Shown here piece by piece: positions 16,087-24,409 of a stretch of 64,000 nt of DNA. Every line of letters begins with the position of its first letter. Position 1 is the stretch's first letter. Both the position numbers and the translations under genes were made by a program. The notes below the pieces were generated by a model. That model was given only the letters and a program-made list of their open reading frames with translations. It ran no database searches and was not told where the DNA came from. Location: assembly GCF_025639805.1 (NCBI RefSeq), contig NZ_CP106735.1:434001-498000 (forward strand), in the 5' to 3' direction. This stretch comes from Reichenbachiella carrageenanivorans (GTDB lineage Bacteria > Bacteroidota > Bacteroidia > Cytophagales > Cyclobacteriaceae).

Positions 16087-17733
16087 TTAGTTATTCACTA
16101 TCAAGATTTCGCTGTCCTTGTAGCCGATGCGATTGGCAAGGGCATAGAGGTATTGTCCTTTTTTGAGTGGGACGGGCGTGGTATAGAGCTGCCAGCCAGC
16201 ATCGAGGTCAGGGGCAATACTTTCGTCTGATATGGTATAGGCTAGCGATACGCCTTCGCCTACGGCTTTAAGAGTGGCTACACTTTTCTTCACTTTAGCG
16301 ATAGGCTGCGCCGTCTGTGGCTGCTTTCCTTCGGGCCACATGTTCAAAAACATTTCCTTTTCGGGAATGGCTCCTTGGTCGTTGACCTCCGCTAGCCACG
16401 TATCCATGGCTAGGCTCAGCGCTTGGATTTCTGCGGTGTAACTGGGATCATCTATCAGATTATTTAGACTGCTGGGATCTGCTCGGCGGAGATAAAACTC
16501 CTCGTCGGTTTTTGTTTTTCTAAACCAATAATTCTGATCCGAATTCAACTGATCTGATTCACTCATGGCGAGTAGCTCATTCATCATCGGTATTTTTTTT
16601 CTGTAGGAATTGTCCTTGTAGGCGGGCAGTTCAGGATGGTAGTTTCTCACATAGACGTAATCCTTGCTGATCACCGTCCTCACCCGATCGCTAAACTCAT
16701 CGAAGCGATCGCCCGACCCGAACACATACGGCCGAGGCGACACAGCATCATTGCCCAAGAAGTCTTCGCCCTGCAAATAGGCTGGCGCTTCCACTCCCGC
16801 CAGAGCCAAAACAGTAGGTGCCAAATCCACAAAGGAGATCATGTCGTTATTATATGTCTGCTGGAGCCTATCGGGTATACGCACCATCATGGGCACCCGC
16901 AGCCCCGACTCATAGTGCAGTCTTTTGCCTCTAGGCAAAGGCCCACCATGGTCGCTAAAAAAGAAAATGATGGTGTTGTCCAATAGCCCTGCGTCTTCGA
17001 GTTCTTTCAGTTTTTCTCCTACTTCGGCATCCATCAGTTCGATGTTGGAATAGTTTCTGGCTACGTCGTTTCGGATGGTCTCCGTATCCGGAAAATAAGG
17101 AGGCAAAGACACGGCAGCAGGATCGGCGGTCAGCGGTTTGTCTTTGTTTTTCCAAAGGAAAGATTCGTGGCTCACATTGATATTGAATACAGAAAAGAAT
17201 GGCTGACCTTCTTTTCTATGCTTCCAATGCGCCTGGTTGCTGTTTTCATCCCAGGCGGTGACGGGTGCGGCAAACTGATAATCGGTTTTGGCGTTGTTGG
17301 TACAGAAGTAGCCAGCTGTTCTCAAGTATTCGGTGAAGCACTTTACCTCCGCCGGAATCACTGCCGAATAAAGCGGAATCGAATCACCATTGATGTCCAC
17401 GGCATTGGACGGCGAACTGTAATCTCTGCTGCCCCAGCCGGCCATGTCATGACCGGTTCGCATGTTTTGCGTACCGATAGCGATCGGATACATGCCCGTG
17501 ATGATCGACGACCGCGCGGGCGCACACACGCCCACCGTGGCAAATGCCTCGTTGAAAATCATGCTCTCCGTAGCCAAACGATCCAAATTTGGGGTTTGTG
17601 CTGTAGAATCTCCGTACATCGACAGCGTCGGGCTGATGTCTTCGCAGGTCACCCATAGGATATTGGGCTGCTGCGCCCAAGTGCTAGTAGTCGCCAGCGC
17701 ACTCATAATCCAAACCGATACTAAACGGAGCAT
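16087..17733 (-). CDS. Sulfatase with C-terminal chitobiase-like beta domain
   Basis: 548 aa from the ATG at 17733. This ATG shares one base with the upstream stop (TAATG), a classic coupled start, and gives a clean signal peptide (MLRLVSVWIMSALATTSTWAQ without the last residue). An alternative ATG at 17754 would add 7 residues. Features seen: NILWVTCEDISP, FGly motif C70-APAR, and FFFSDHGGPLPRGK. The last 80 residues (YTISDE..., WQLYTTPVPLKKGQYLYALA) look like a CHB_HEX_C-type beta domain. The protein resembles the heparan N-sulfatase-like (S1_8-type) group. It is the third of four clustered sulfatases and probably periplasmic. Confidence 0.88.
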   Translation of the reverse strand: MLRLVSVWIMSALATTSTWAQQPNILWVTCEDISPTLSMYGDSTAQTPNLDRLATESMIFNEAFATVGVCAPARSSIITGMYPIAIGTQNMRTGHDMAGWGSRDYSSPSNAVDINGDSIPLYSAVIPAEVKCFTEYLRTAGYFCTNNAKTDYQFAAPVTAWDENSNQAHWKHRKEGQPFFSVFNINVSHESFLWKNKDKPLTADPAAVSLPPYFPDTETIRNDVARNYSNIELMDAEVGEKLKELEDAGLLDNTIIFFFSDHGGPLPRGKRLHYESGLRVPMMVRIPDRLQQTYNNDMISFVDLAPTVLALAGVEAPAYLQGEDFLGNDAVSPRPYVFGSGDRFDEFSDRVRTVISKDYVYVRNYHPELPAYKDNSYRKKIPMMNELLAMSESDQLNSDQNYWFRKTKTDEEFYLRRADPSSLNNLIDDPSYTAEIQALSLAMDTWLAEVNDQGAIPEKEMFLNMWPEGKQPQTAQPIAKVKKSVATLKAVGEGVSLAYTISDESIAPDLDAGWQLYTTPVPLKKGQYLYALANRIGYKDSEILIVNN

Positions 17734-19280
17734 TATTGTTCGTTTGACTCCCATATCGTAGTTCTTAGTTCCGTTTGCATAGTGGCCAATACAGCCTGCT
17801 TGCTTGCTTCATTTACCCAGTTTTTGGTTTCCAATGGGTCTTCTTGGTAGTCGTACAGTTCTCTAGCCACGACCTTAGTTTCGTCGTATGATGTGCGATT
17901 GTCAAAATCTCCTTCATACCATTCCACATAGCGGTAACGGTCGTTTCTGATGGCATAGCCCATCCGCTCTCCTCTCGGGTATTGGCTGATCGCAAATGAC
18001 TTGACGGCCGTCTTTTCGCCCGACACGATCGGCACGAGGCTTTGGCCTTGCAGGTGGTTGGGCGCTTGCAGACCGCTCAACTCACAGATCGTAGGAAACA
18101 CATCTACAAGCTCCACCGGACTATCATTTTCTTTGAAAAAGGTATAGTCTGGCGACTTCACCATGAGCGGCGTACGGGTGGCCTGCTCAAAATTGGAGTG
18201 CTTGTTCCACAGGCCATGATCGCCCAAATGCCATCCATGATCGCCTATCAACACAACAGTTGTCGTTTTATCCAGACCAGAAGATTTTAAGTATTCCATC
18301 AACAAACCAACCTGTGCATCTACATAAGATACACTGGCATAGTAGCCATGGATCAATTCTCTCTGTTTGTCAGGAATGACGGCTCCATTTTCATCCAAAC
18401 TTTTTTTGATGTCGGAGTAGTTTTTCAGCTCCCCAAACGTGTGGTAGGCAAAGGCCGGCGACCCTTCGGCATGGGCTTGAAAACTGGCCAACTGGATCTG
18501 ATCCCGATCATAGAGATCCCAGTATTTTTTGGGCGCTACAAAGGGCAAGTGAGGTTTGTGAAATCCCACGGCAATAAAAAATGGTTTCTTCCCTTTTTGA
18601 AACATCTCCATCGTAGCGATACTCTTGGTCACCAATGCCCCATCGGCATAAGCGTCGTCTGGCACGTCTATACATTCAGTGGATGGATTAATCCCTCGTT
18701 TTTTAAATGCTTGATTAACGGCTAGCCAGACTTTATCGCTGGTAGGGTCACCAGGAAAATCATTCTTCATCTCCTGATATACTTTTTGAATCTCTGGGCT
18801 TTGGTATTTGAAATTGGCTGGAATTTCATATCCTTCTGCATAGTCCAAATCAATGTCTTCGACAAACGGAAGACTCCATGATCGAGGGTCATTTTTTTTC
18901 GCCCCGTGGAGCACCTTGCCCATCCCGATGGTCTCATAGCCGTTTTGTTTGAAGTATTGGGGCATGGTCAATATGTCGGGGTTCATGTCTCGCATGTTGG
19001 TTTTCAGATCCCACACTCTGGTGTAATCTGGCCGCATGCCAGTCATAAAACTGACTCGCGAAGGCGCACAAACCGCCTGCTGACAATGCGCATTGGTAAA
19101 CGCCACACTCTCGGCCGTAAACGCATCCAAATTCGGAGTAATCATTTGGCTCTCGCCATAACTATGGATGAGTGGTTTCAAATCATCTATGATGATAAAA
19201 AGCACATTTTTGTCTTGCGCCATAGCGCCGAAATGGCACAAGAGCCATAGGCCAATCCATCCTGCTGTGATCCGTTTCAT
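17733..19280 (-). CDS. Iduronate-2-sulfatase-like sulfatase
   Basis: 515 aa with a signal peptide (MKRITAGWIGLWLLCHFGAMAQ). Motifs are FIIIDDLKPL, FGly motif C71-APSR in CQQAVCAPSR, FHKPHLPFVAP and IGDHGWHLGDHG. It is close to the sulfatase domain of the fusion protein upstream (shared QYFKQNGYE/QYFKNQGFE and LWNKHSNFEQATR/MWNKHSNFEQATR), so the two probably arose by duplication. It begins 11 bases after the fusion gene and its stop overlaps the next start by one base. No extra domains. Exact ester cleaved unknown. Confidence 0.93.
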   Translation of the reverse strand: MKRITAGWIGLWLLCHFGAMAQDKNVLFIIIDDLKPLIHSYGESQMITPNLDAFTAESVAFTNAHCQQAVCAPSRVSFMTGMRPDYTRVWDLKTNMRDMNPDILTMPQYFKQNGYETIGMGKVLHGAKKNDPRSWSLPFVEDIDLDYAEGYEIPANFKYQSPEIQKVYQEMKNDFPGDPTSDKVWLAVNQAFKKRGINPSTECIDVPDDAYADGALVTKSIATMEMFQKGKKPFFIAVGFHKPHLPFVAPKKYWDLYDRDQIQLASFQAHAEGSPAFAYHTFGELKNYSDIKKSLDENGAVIPDKQRELIHGYYASVSYVDAQVGLLMEYLKSSGLDKTTTVVLIGDHGWHLGDHGLWNKHSNFEQATRTPLMVKSPDYTFFKENDSPVELVDVFPTICELSGLQAPNHLQGQSLVPIVSGEKTAVKSFAISQYPRGERMGYAIRNDRYRYVEWYEGDFDNRTSYDETKVVARELYDYQEDPLETKNWVNEASKQAVLATMQTELRTTIWESNEQ

Positions 19281-19291
19281 TGTTCGTTTTT

Positions 19292-22200
19292 TTAGTTAGC
19301 TGATTCGTAAATTTCTACGGTATCTATCAGGACTAGCCCCTCGCCTTCGGCGTTCCATCGATTGATGACCAACTCGGCTGAGGTGGCCTTGGTGCCAGTA
19401 GTGAATGACAGCACGGCTGTTTGGTAATTGCCATTGCCTTTGACTCTGGTTACGGCTTGCTCTCCACCAAAATCGCTCACTTTCACAACCGACTTCATCC
19501 CATTGGGTGATTTCAAGGCTGCTTCTATGGTGTAGGTGGTGCCTGGCTTCAAATTTTCCAACGTTTTTTTAATACCACTTTTGTCGACCGAGAGCGCTAC
19601 GCAGGATTGCCCTTCGGCTGCTCCTTCGTTTTTTAACTGGGGTTTGGTGTCGCCAAACTGCCCCCATGTTTTTTCAAAATCTCCCTTTTCAAACCCGTCA
19701 CTAAACACTACGTTTTTCGACGCTGCTTTTACTATCGGCTGAGGGTTTTGTAGGGTCTCGCATATCGCGAAATATGCCGGCTTGGGCTGCCCCTCCTCGT
19801 CGAACATAAACATATACTTGTCGGCATGCTTGCCCACGCCATCCACGATGCCCCAAGTGTTGTAGGTCACTACGCCAGTGCTACGTTTGGCAAGCAAGAC
19901 ATTCAGAATATTGGCATAAGCTTCTCCCTGCTTTTGCAGCGCGGCAACGGTCTGTTTTCCATCCCAGATTTTGTAGTCGATTTCGGTCACATGAAAATCC
20001 AAATCATTGGCATGAGCCCAGTCGATCAGACCCGATAGATAATCGAGCTCTTGCTTATCTATGCCTAGCGGCTGATCGCTTCGCAAATGTGCTTGCCACC
20101 CCAGGCCATCTACTCGCAGCCCTTTGGCTCGTAGGTAACCTATGGTTTCTTTGACGCGCTCCCACATAACTGGCTCCATGCTCCCGTGCTGGTTGTACAC
20201 CAAACTGATGTCGGGCGCATACTTATTGGCGATCTCGAAAGCTTGGGTGATGTAGCTTGGCGTCTGGTTCTTGTCGTCGTCTGCACCAATAATCGTCCAA
20301 GGGTTTTCCCACTCATCTACACCGGGTTTTGGGCTAAACCAAGAACCGTCTCTATCCACCGTTTCGTTGACTACGTCCATCCATTTCACATTGGGGTGGC
20401 CGTTGAACCGCTTGCACTCTTCGGTCAAATATTCGGTCATTATTTTTTCAAGTTCCTTCGGCGTGCGGTTGTCTGCCTTTGCCCATTTGGATGCTTGTGG
20501 GCTGATAGGGCCATGGAGCCTCACGGTCAGATCATTGGCCTGAGCCATGGCCAATACAGCATCTATTCCTTCCCAGTCCCATTCGTTGGGCGCTGGGTGT
20601 ACACGGCTCTGCTTGGCGCAATTTTCGGGCACCGTGTAGTTGAACTGGCTCACTAAGATATCTTGTACCTGGGTGTTGAGTTGGGCGGTATTGATCGTAG
20701 CTCCGATGTAAAAAGTATCGTTGCTGCCGTCCTTTAGCACGGTTTTCAGTGCAGGCCCTTCGATGCTGTTTTTACTTTTTTTTTCTATGATACTCACCTC
20801 GTCAAACCACGACTTACCCTTGCCATCACCATATTTTTGCAAAGTGATCTTGACTGACGTATCGGCTGCCCCGGTGACAAACGACGTGGTGATTTGACCA
20901 TAGTCGGCGTCTTTGTATTTTTCTTTGATGTCCTCTCCTCCATAGTCGGACAGCTTGATGACCACGGTTTCCTTATTTTGTGTTTTCGCGACCAGCGAAA
21001 CCTCATACGCCGTGTTTGGCTTTAGTCCGTCGATCACTTGATTGGCGCCTCCCTTTGAGCCGGTGAGTTGCAGGCTGGCTTGTCCGGCGTATGCCTCGGT
21101 TTTCACGGCCTCCACTTCGCACTTCCCAAAAGCTCTCCAAGCCTCCATGCCATTTTCAAACCCAGCGTTCAGCACCAAATTGGCACTACCAACGGCAGCA
21201 GGAGCCACCACACCTACTTTGGGGGTTTGCTTGAGCATTTTTTTGAAAGCCTTTTTCTCGGCTTCCAAATTGGATAAAAATCCATCGAGTTGCCCTTGCA
21301 GTTCATCTGCTAGTGCCTTCTGAGATGCCACCACATTTTGCGTTTCGAGGGGGTCTTTTTTGTAATCGTATAGCTCCTTGGCCAGTATATTAGTCGGGCT
21401 CGAAGTATCGGCGTCTTTGTACCAGACCACATATCTGTATCTGTCGTTGCGCAAAGCATAGCCCATATTTTTGGCACGTGGGTACTGGCTCACCGCGAAT
21501 GGCTTGACTTGTTTTTCTTCTCCATCGAGGATCGGTTTTAGGCTCGCTCCTTGCAAATAGGTAGGCACGGCCACTCCCGTCAGGTCGCAAAGCGTAGGAA
21601 AAATATCTACGAACTCCGTAGGTGAATCATTGATCTCTCCTTGCGCCATCGCTGACCCAGCGAATATCAGAGGCGATCTAGTAGCCTGCTCAAAGTTGGA
21701 GTGCTTGTTCCACATGCCGTGATCGCCCAAGTGCCAGCCGTGGTCTCCCCAGAGTACAATGGCCGTTTGCTGCGTCAGATTTTGGGCATCGAGCGCGTCG
21801 AGTACTTTGCCGATCTGAGCATCTATGTAGGAGATACAGGCGTAGTAGCCGTGGATCAGTTCTCGCTGTTTGTCTTCGTTTACCAATCCATTTTTGCCGT
21901 AGGCATCGGGGATGTCGGTGTAGGACTGGAGTTCGCCGCTGTTGTGATAAGACAAGTCTATTGTGCCTGAAGCGTGCTTCTGAAATTTGGCCAACGGCAT
22001 GTCTTCGCGCTTGTACATGTCCCAATATTTCTGAGGAGCTACGAAAGGCAAGTGTGGTTTTTTGAACCCGACACAAAGCAAAAATCGCTTGTCTCCTGCT
22101 GCTAGTTTTTTCAACTGGCTGATGGCTTCTACGGCCACCATTCCGTCGAAGTAGCCTTCGTCTGCAATGTCTAGTGCCTCCGTGGCGGGTTTGTTTCCAT

Positions 22201-22774
22201 TGCGTACGTAGGCGTTTAGTTTTCCACCAGATAGGCCTTTGGCCTCGCCTTCTTTTCTCAACTCATCAAATTTGGCTTTGTTTTCAGGAGACTGATAGTG
22301 CCCTTCTGGTACGCCATATATGGGGTCGTCCACGTCGGGCATCAAGTAAGGCACAGACCAGGACACTTCGTCGAGGCCTGCATCTACACTTCTTGGGTCG
22401 AATATTTTGCCAATGCCTACTATTTCAAAACCTTGGTTTTTGAAATATTGCGGCAAGGTTACGATGTTGGGATTTTTGTCTCGGATCAACGTTTTGAGAT
22501 CCCAAATCTCGGTCACGTCGGGTCGCATGCCTGTGAGCAAACTAGCTCTCGACGGCCCGCATACTGCTTGCTGGCATTGGTTGTTGGTGAAGGTGACCCC
22601 TCTAGCCGCTAAGCGATCGATATTGGGCGTGATGGCCATCTGGTCGCCATATACGCTGAGCAGTGGCTTCAAATCATCTACTGCGATAAAAAGGACATTT
22701 TGATCTTGGGCCGTGGCCAAACCAGTAATGGCCAGGCTCAAAATCATAAAATAAACCAACTTCGTAATCTTCAT
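19292..22774 (-). CDS. Sulfatase-CBM-GH10-CBM fusion enzyme
   Basis: 1160 aa. Signal peptide at 1-22. An iduronate-2-sulfatase-like domain covers about 23-500 (VDDLKPLL, FGly motif C72-GPSR, WGDHGWHLGDHG). A charged linker leads to a carbohydrate-binding beta-sandwich at about 526-665 (VLNAGFENGMEAW...). The GH10 barrel spans about 683-1010, with acid/base E804 in MDVVNETVD and nucleophile E931 in HVTEID. A second related binding module is at about 1021-1157. The frame is unbroken and each domain has its key residues, so this looks like one bifunctional desulfating glycanase. The GH10 has the same unusual HGPISPQASKWAK segment as the 10744-12330 enzyme but keeps PEN where that one has PAN. 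Flanking genes are 20 and 11 bases away within the operon. No sorting tail or lipobox. Confidence 0.93.
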   Translation of the reverse strand: MKITKLVYFMILSLAITGLATAQDQNVLFIAVDDLKPLLSVYGDQMAITPNIDRLAARGVTFTNNQCQQAVCGPSRASLLTGMRPDVTEIWDLKTLIRDKNPNIVTLPQYFKNQGFEIVGIGKIFDPRSVDAGLDEVSWSVPYLMPDVDDPIYGVPEGHYQSPENKAKFDELRKEGEAKGLSGGKLNAYVRNGNKPATEALDIADEGYFDGMVAVEAISQLKKLAAGDKRFLLCVGFKKPHLPFVAPQKYWDMYKREDMPLAKFQKHASGTIDLSYHNSGELQSYTDIPDAYGKNGLVNEDKQRELIHGYYACISYIDAQIGKVLDALDAQNLTQQTAIVLWGDHGWHLGDHGMWNKHSNFEQATRSPLIFAGSAMAQGEINDSPTEFVDIFPTLCDLTGVAVPTYLQGASLKPILDGEEKQVKPFAVSQYPRAKNMGYALRNDRYRYVVWYKDADTSSPTNILAKELYDYKKDPLETQNVVASQKALADELQGQLDGFLSNLEAEKKAFKKMLKQTPKVGVVAPAAVGSANLVLNAGFENGMEAWRAFGKCEVEAVKTEAYAGQASLQLTGSKGGANQVIDGLKPNTAYEVSLVAKTQNKETVVIKLSDYGGEDIKEKYKDADYGQITTSFVTGAADTSVKITLQKYGDGKGKSWFDEVSIIEKKSKNSIEGPALKTVLKDGSNDTFYIGATINTAQLNTQVQDILVSQFNYTVPENCAKQSRVHPAPNEWDWEGIDAVLAMAQANDLTVRLHGPISPQASKWAKADNRTPKELEKIMTEYLTEECKRFNGHPNVKWMDVVNETVDRDGSWFSPKPGVDEWENPWTIIGADDDKNQTPSYITQAFEIANKYAPDISLVYNQHGSMEPVMWERVKETIGYLRAKGLRVDGLGWQAHLRSDQPLGIDKQELDYLSGLIDWAHANDLDFHVTEIDYKIWDGKQTVAALQKQGEAYANILNVLLAKRSTGVVTYNTWGIVDGVGKHADKYMFMFDEEGQPKPAYFAICETLQNPQPIVKAASKNVVFSDGFEKGDFEKTWGQFGDTKPQLKNEGAAEGQSCVALSVDKSGIKKTLENLKPGTTYTIEAALKSPNGMKSVVKVSDFGGEQAVTRVKGNGNYQTAVLSFTTGTKATSAELVINRWNAEGEGLVLIDTVEIYESAN

Positions 22775-22794
22775 CTTTTTAGGGTTTTCGTAGT

Positions 22795-24393
22795 TTAGTG
22801 ACTTCCTGATATTTGACCAAAGTCTGCATCAGTGATGGCTCTGAATTCGTTGAGTGAACCATTGTCTTTGTACAGCTCTTGACTCTTTTTAAGATCCTCT
22901 TTCATCTTGGCAATGATGTCGGCGTAGGCTGGGTCATCGATTGCATTGTTCATTTCGTCGGGATCCTTTTCTAGGTCATAAAATTCCCATTGGTCCACAT
23001 TGTAATAAAAATGGATGAGCTTGTATCGCTCACCACGCAAGCCATAGTGTGGCTGCACATGGTGCCAAAACGGAAATTCATAATAATGATAATACATAGA
23101 AGTAGGCCAGTCTTTTGGCTTCTTGCCCATGGTATTGGCAACGAAACTTCTGCCTTGCACATCAGCGGGGATTTCTAGTCCTGCAAAATCCAAGATCGTC
23201 GGCGCAAAATCTACGTTGGTGATCATGTCGTTGTTTTCTTGGTGCTTTTTGATAGCGGCTGGATAGCGCAGTACGAAAGGCATTCTCAACGAAGGTTCGT
23301 ACATAAATCGCTTGTCGAAAAACCCATGGTCGCCCAAGTAAAATCCCTGATCGGAGGTGTACACCACGATGGTATTTTCAGCTAGTCCCTGCTCATCCAA
23401 ATAGTCGAGCACTCGACCAATACCATCGTCTACAGATTTGACACAAGCCAAATAGTCTTTGATGTATCGCTGATATTTCCATTTGCGTGCTTGCTCCACG
23501 GTCATGGTATCGCTTGGCATCCAGCCTTCGCCCATGCCTCTGCGGTTGCCCCATCCGAGCCATTTGCCTTGCTCCTTCTGAGTCAATCCCTCGGGAGGAG
23601 TCAGTTTCATGTCTTTTCTATTGAAGAAATCCATGGTCATGTCGGTGTCTCCAGCAGTGAGTTCGCGGCCTTGGTAGTCGTCGTAGAAGGTGGCTGGGTA
23701 TGGCATTTCTACGCTGTCGTACAAGTGCTCGTATTTTTTCTCTGGGTACCAGTTTCTATGCGGTGCCTTGTACTGTAGCATCAGCAAAAATGGCTGATCG
23801 TTCTCTTTTTCCTTCTCCAACCAATCCAGTGCGTAGTTGGTCGTGAGTGTGGTGGCGTATCCTTCTTCTTTTACTTTAGTTCCGTTGTCGTTGTAGATCG
23901 GGTTGTAGTAAAAGCCCTGCTGGCCTGGATTGTCGTGATACTTGAAATAGTCGAAACCTACGGGCTCTGTGCCCAAGTGCCACTTGCCTACGAGTGCCGT
24001 TTTGTACCCGTTGGTTTGCATGGCTCGTGGAAACGTCCACTGCGTAGAGTCGAATTTGCCTCCACTTTCGTTTTTGTAGTAGCCGTTTTCGTGGCTGTAT
24101 TTGCCAGTAAGGATGGCTGCACGACTCGGCCCACAGATGGCATTGGTGCAAAACACGTTGTTGAACTTGATGCCCTCGTTGGCTATTCTATCAATATTGG
24201 GGGTCTGCAAATAATCGTCGTATATACCACCATATGCACTGATGGCATGGGTGGCATGGTCGTCGCTCATGATGTATATGATATTCGGACGTTTCTTTTT
24301 GCTGGCAGTCGTGCTGTCGCAACTCACCACCGTAGCTGCCATAGTCGCTATCAGCACTACACCAATCCACATTTTTATGTTTGTCTTGTTCAT
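22795..24393 (-). CDS. N-acetylglucosamine-6-sulfatase/mucin-desulfating-type sulfatase, lipoprotein
   Basis: 532 aa lipoprotein (lipobox VVSC, Cys25). Motifs: NIIYIMSDDHATHA, FGly motif C87-GPSR in NAICGPSRAAILTGKY, GKWHLGTEPVGFDYF, QYKAPHRNW and YTSDQGFYLGDHGF. The layout matches the large sulfatase group annotated as N-acetylglucosamine-6-sulfatase or mucin-desulfating sulfatase. In algal polysaccharide loci members of the group act on other sugars, so the name should not be taken as substrate evidence. It lies 16 bases after GH3 and 20 bases before the sulfatase-GH10 fusion. Confidence 0.92.
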   Translation of the reverse strand: MNKTNIKMWIGVVLIATMAATVVSCDSTTASKKKRPNIIYIMSDDHATHAISAYGGIYDDYLQTPNIDRIANEGIKFNNVFCTNAICGPSRAAILTGKYSHENGYYKNESGGKFDSTQWTFPRAMQTNGYKTALVGKWHLGTEPVGFDYFKYHDNPGQQGFYYNPIYNDNGTKVKEEGYATTLTTNYALDWLEKEKENDQPFLLMLQYKAPHRNWYPEKKYEHLYDSVEMPYPATFYDDYQGRELTAGDTDMTMDFFNRKDMKLTPPEGLTQKEQGKWLGWGNRRGMGEGWMPSDTMTVEQARKWKYQRYIKDYLACVKSVDDGIGRVLDYLDEQGLAENTIVVYTSDQGFYLGDHGFFDKRFMYEPSLRMPFVLRYPAAIKKHQENNDMITNVDFAPTILDFAGLEIPADVQGRSFVANTMGKKPKDWPTSMYYHYYEFPFWHHVQPHYGLRGERYKLIHFYYNVDQWEFYDLEKDPDEMNNAIDDPAYADIIAKMKEDLKKSQELYKDNGSLNEFRAITDADFGQISGSH

Positions 24394-24409
24394 CTCTACT
24401 GTATTCTAA

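Noticed and set aside
13905..22774. A sulfatase of the cluster being a pseudogene
   Set aside because: All four frames are full length and keep the FGly cysteine, the following arginine and the metal-binding residues.
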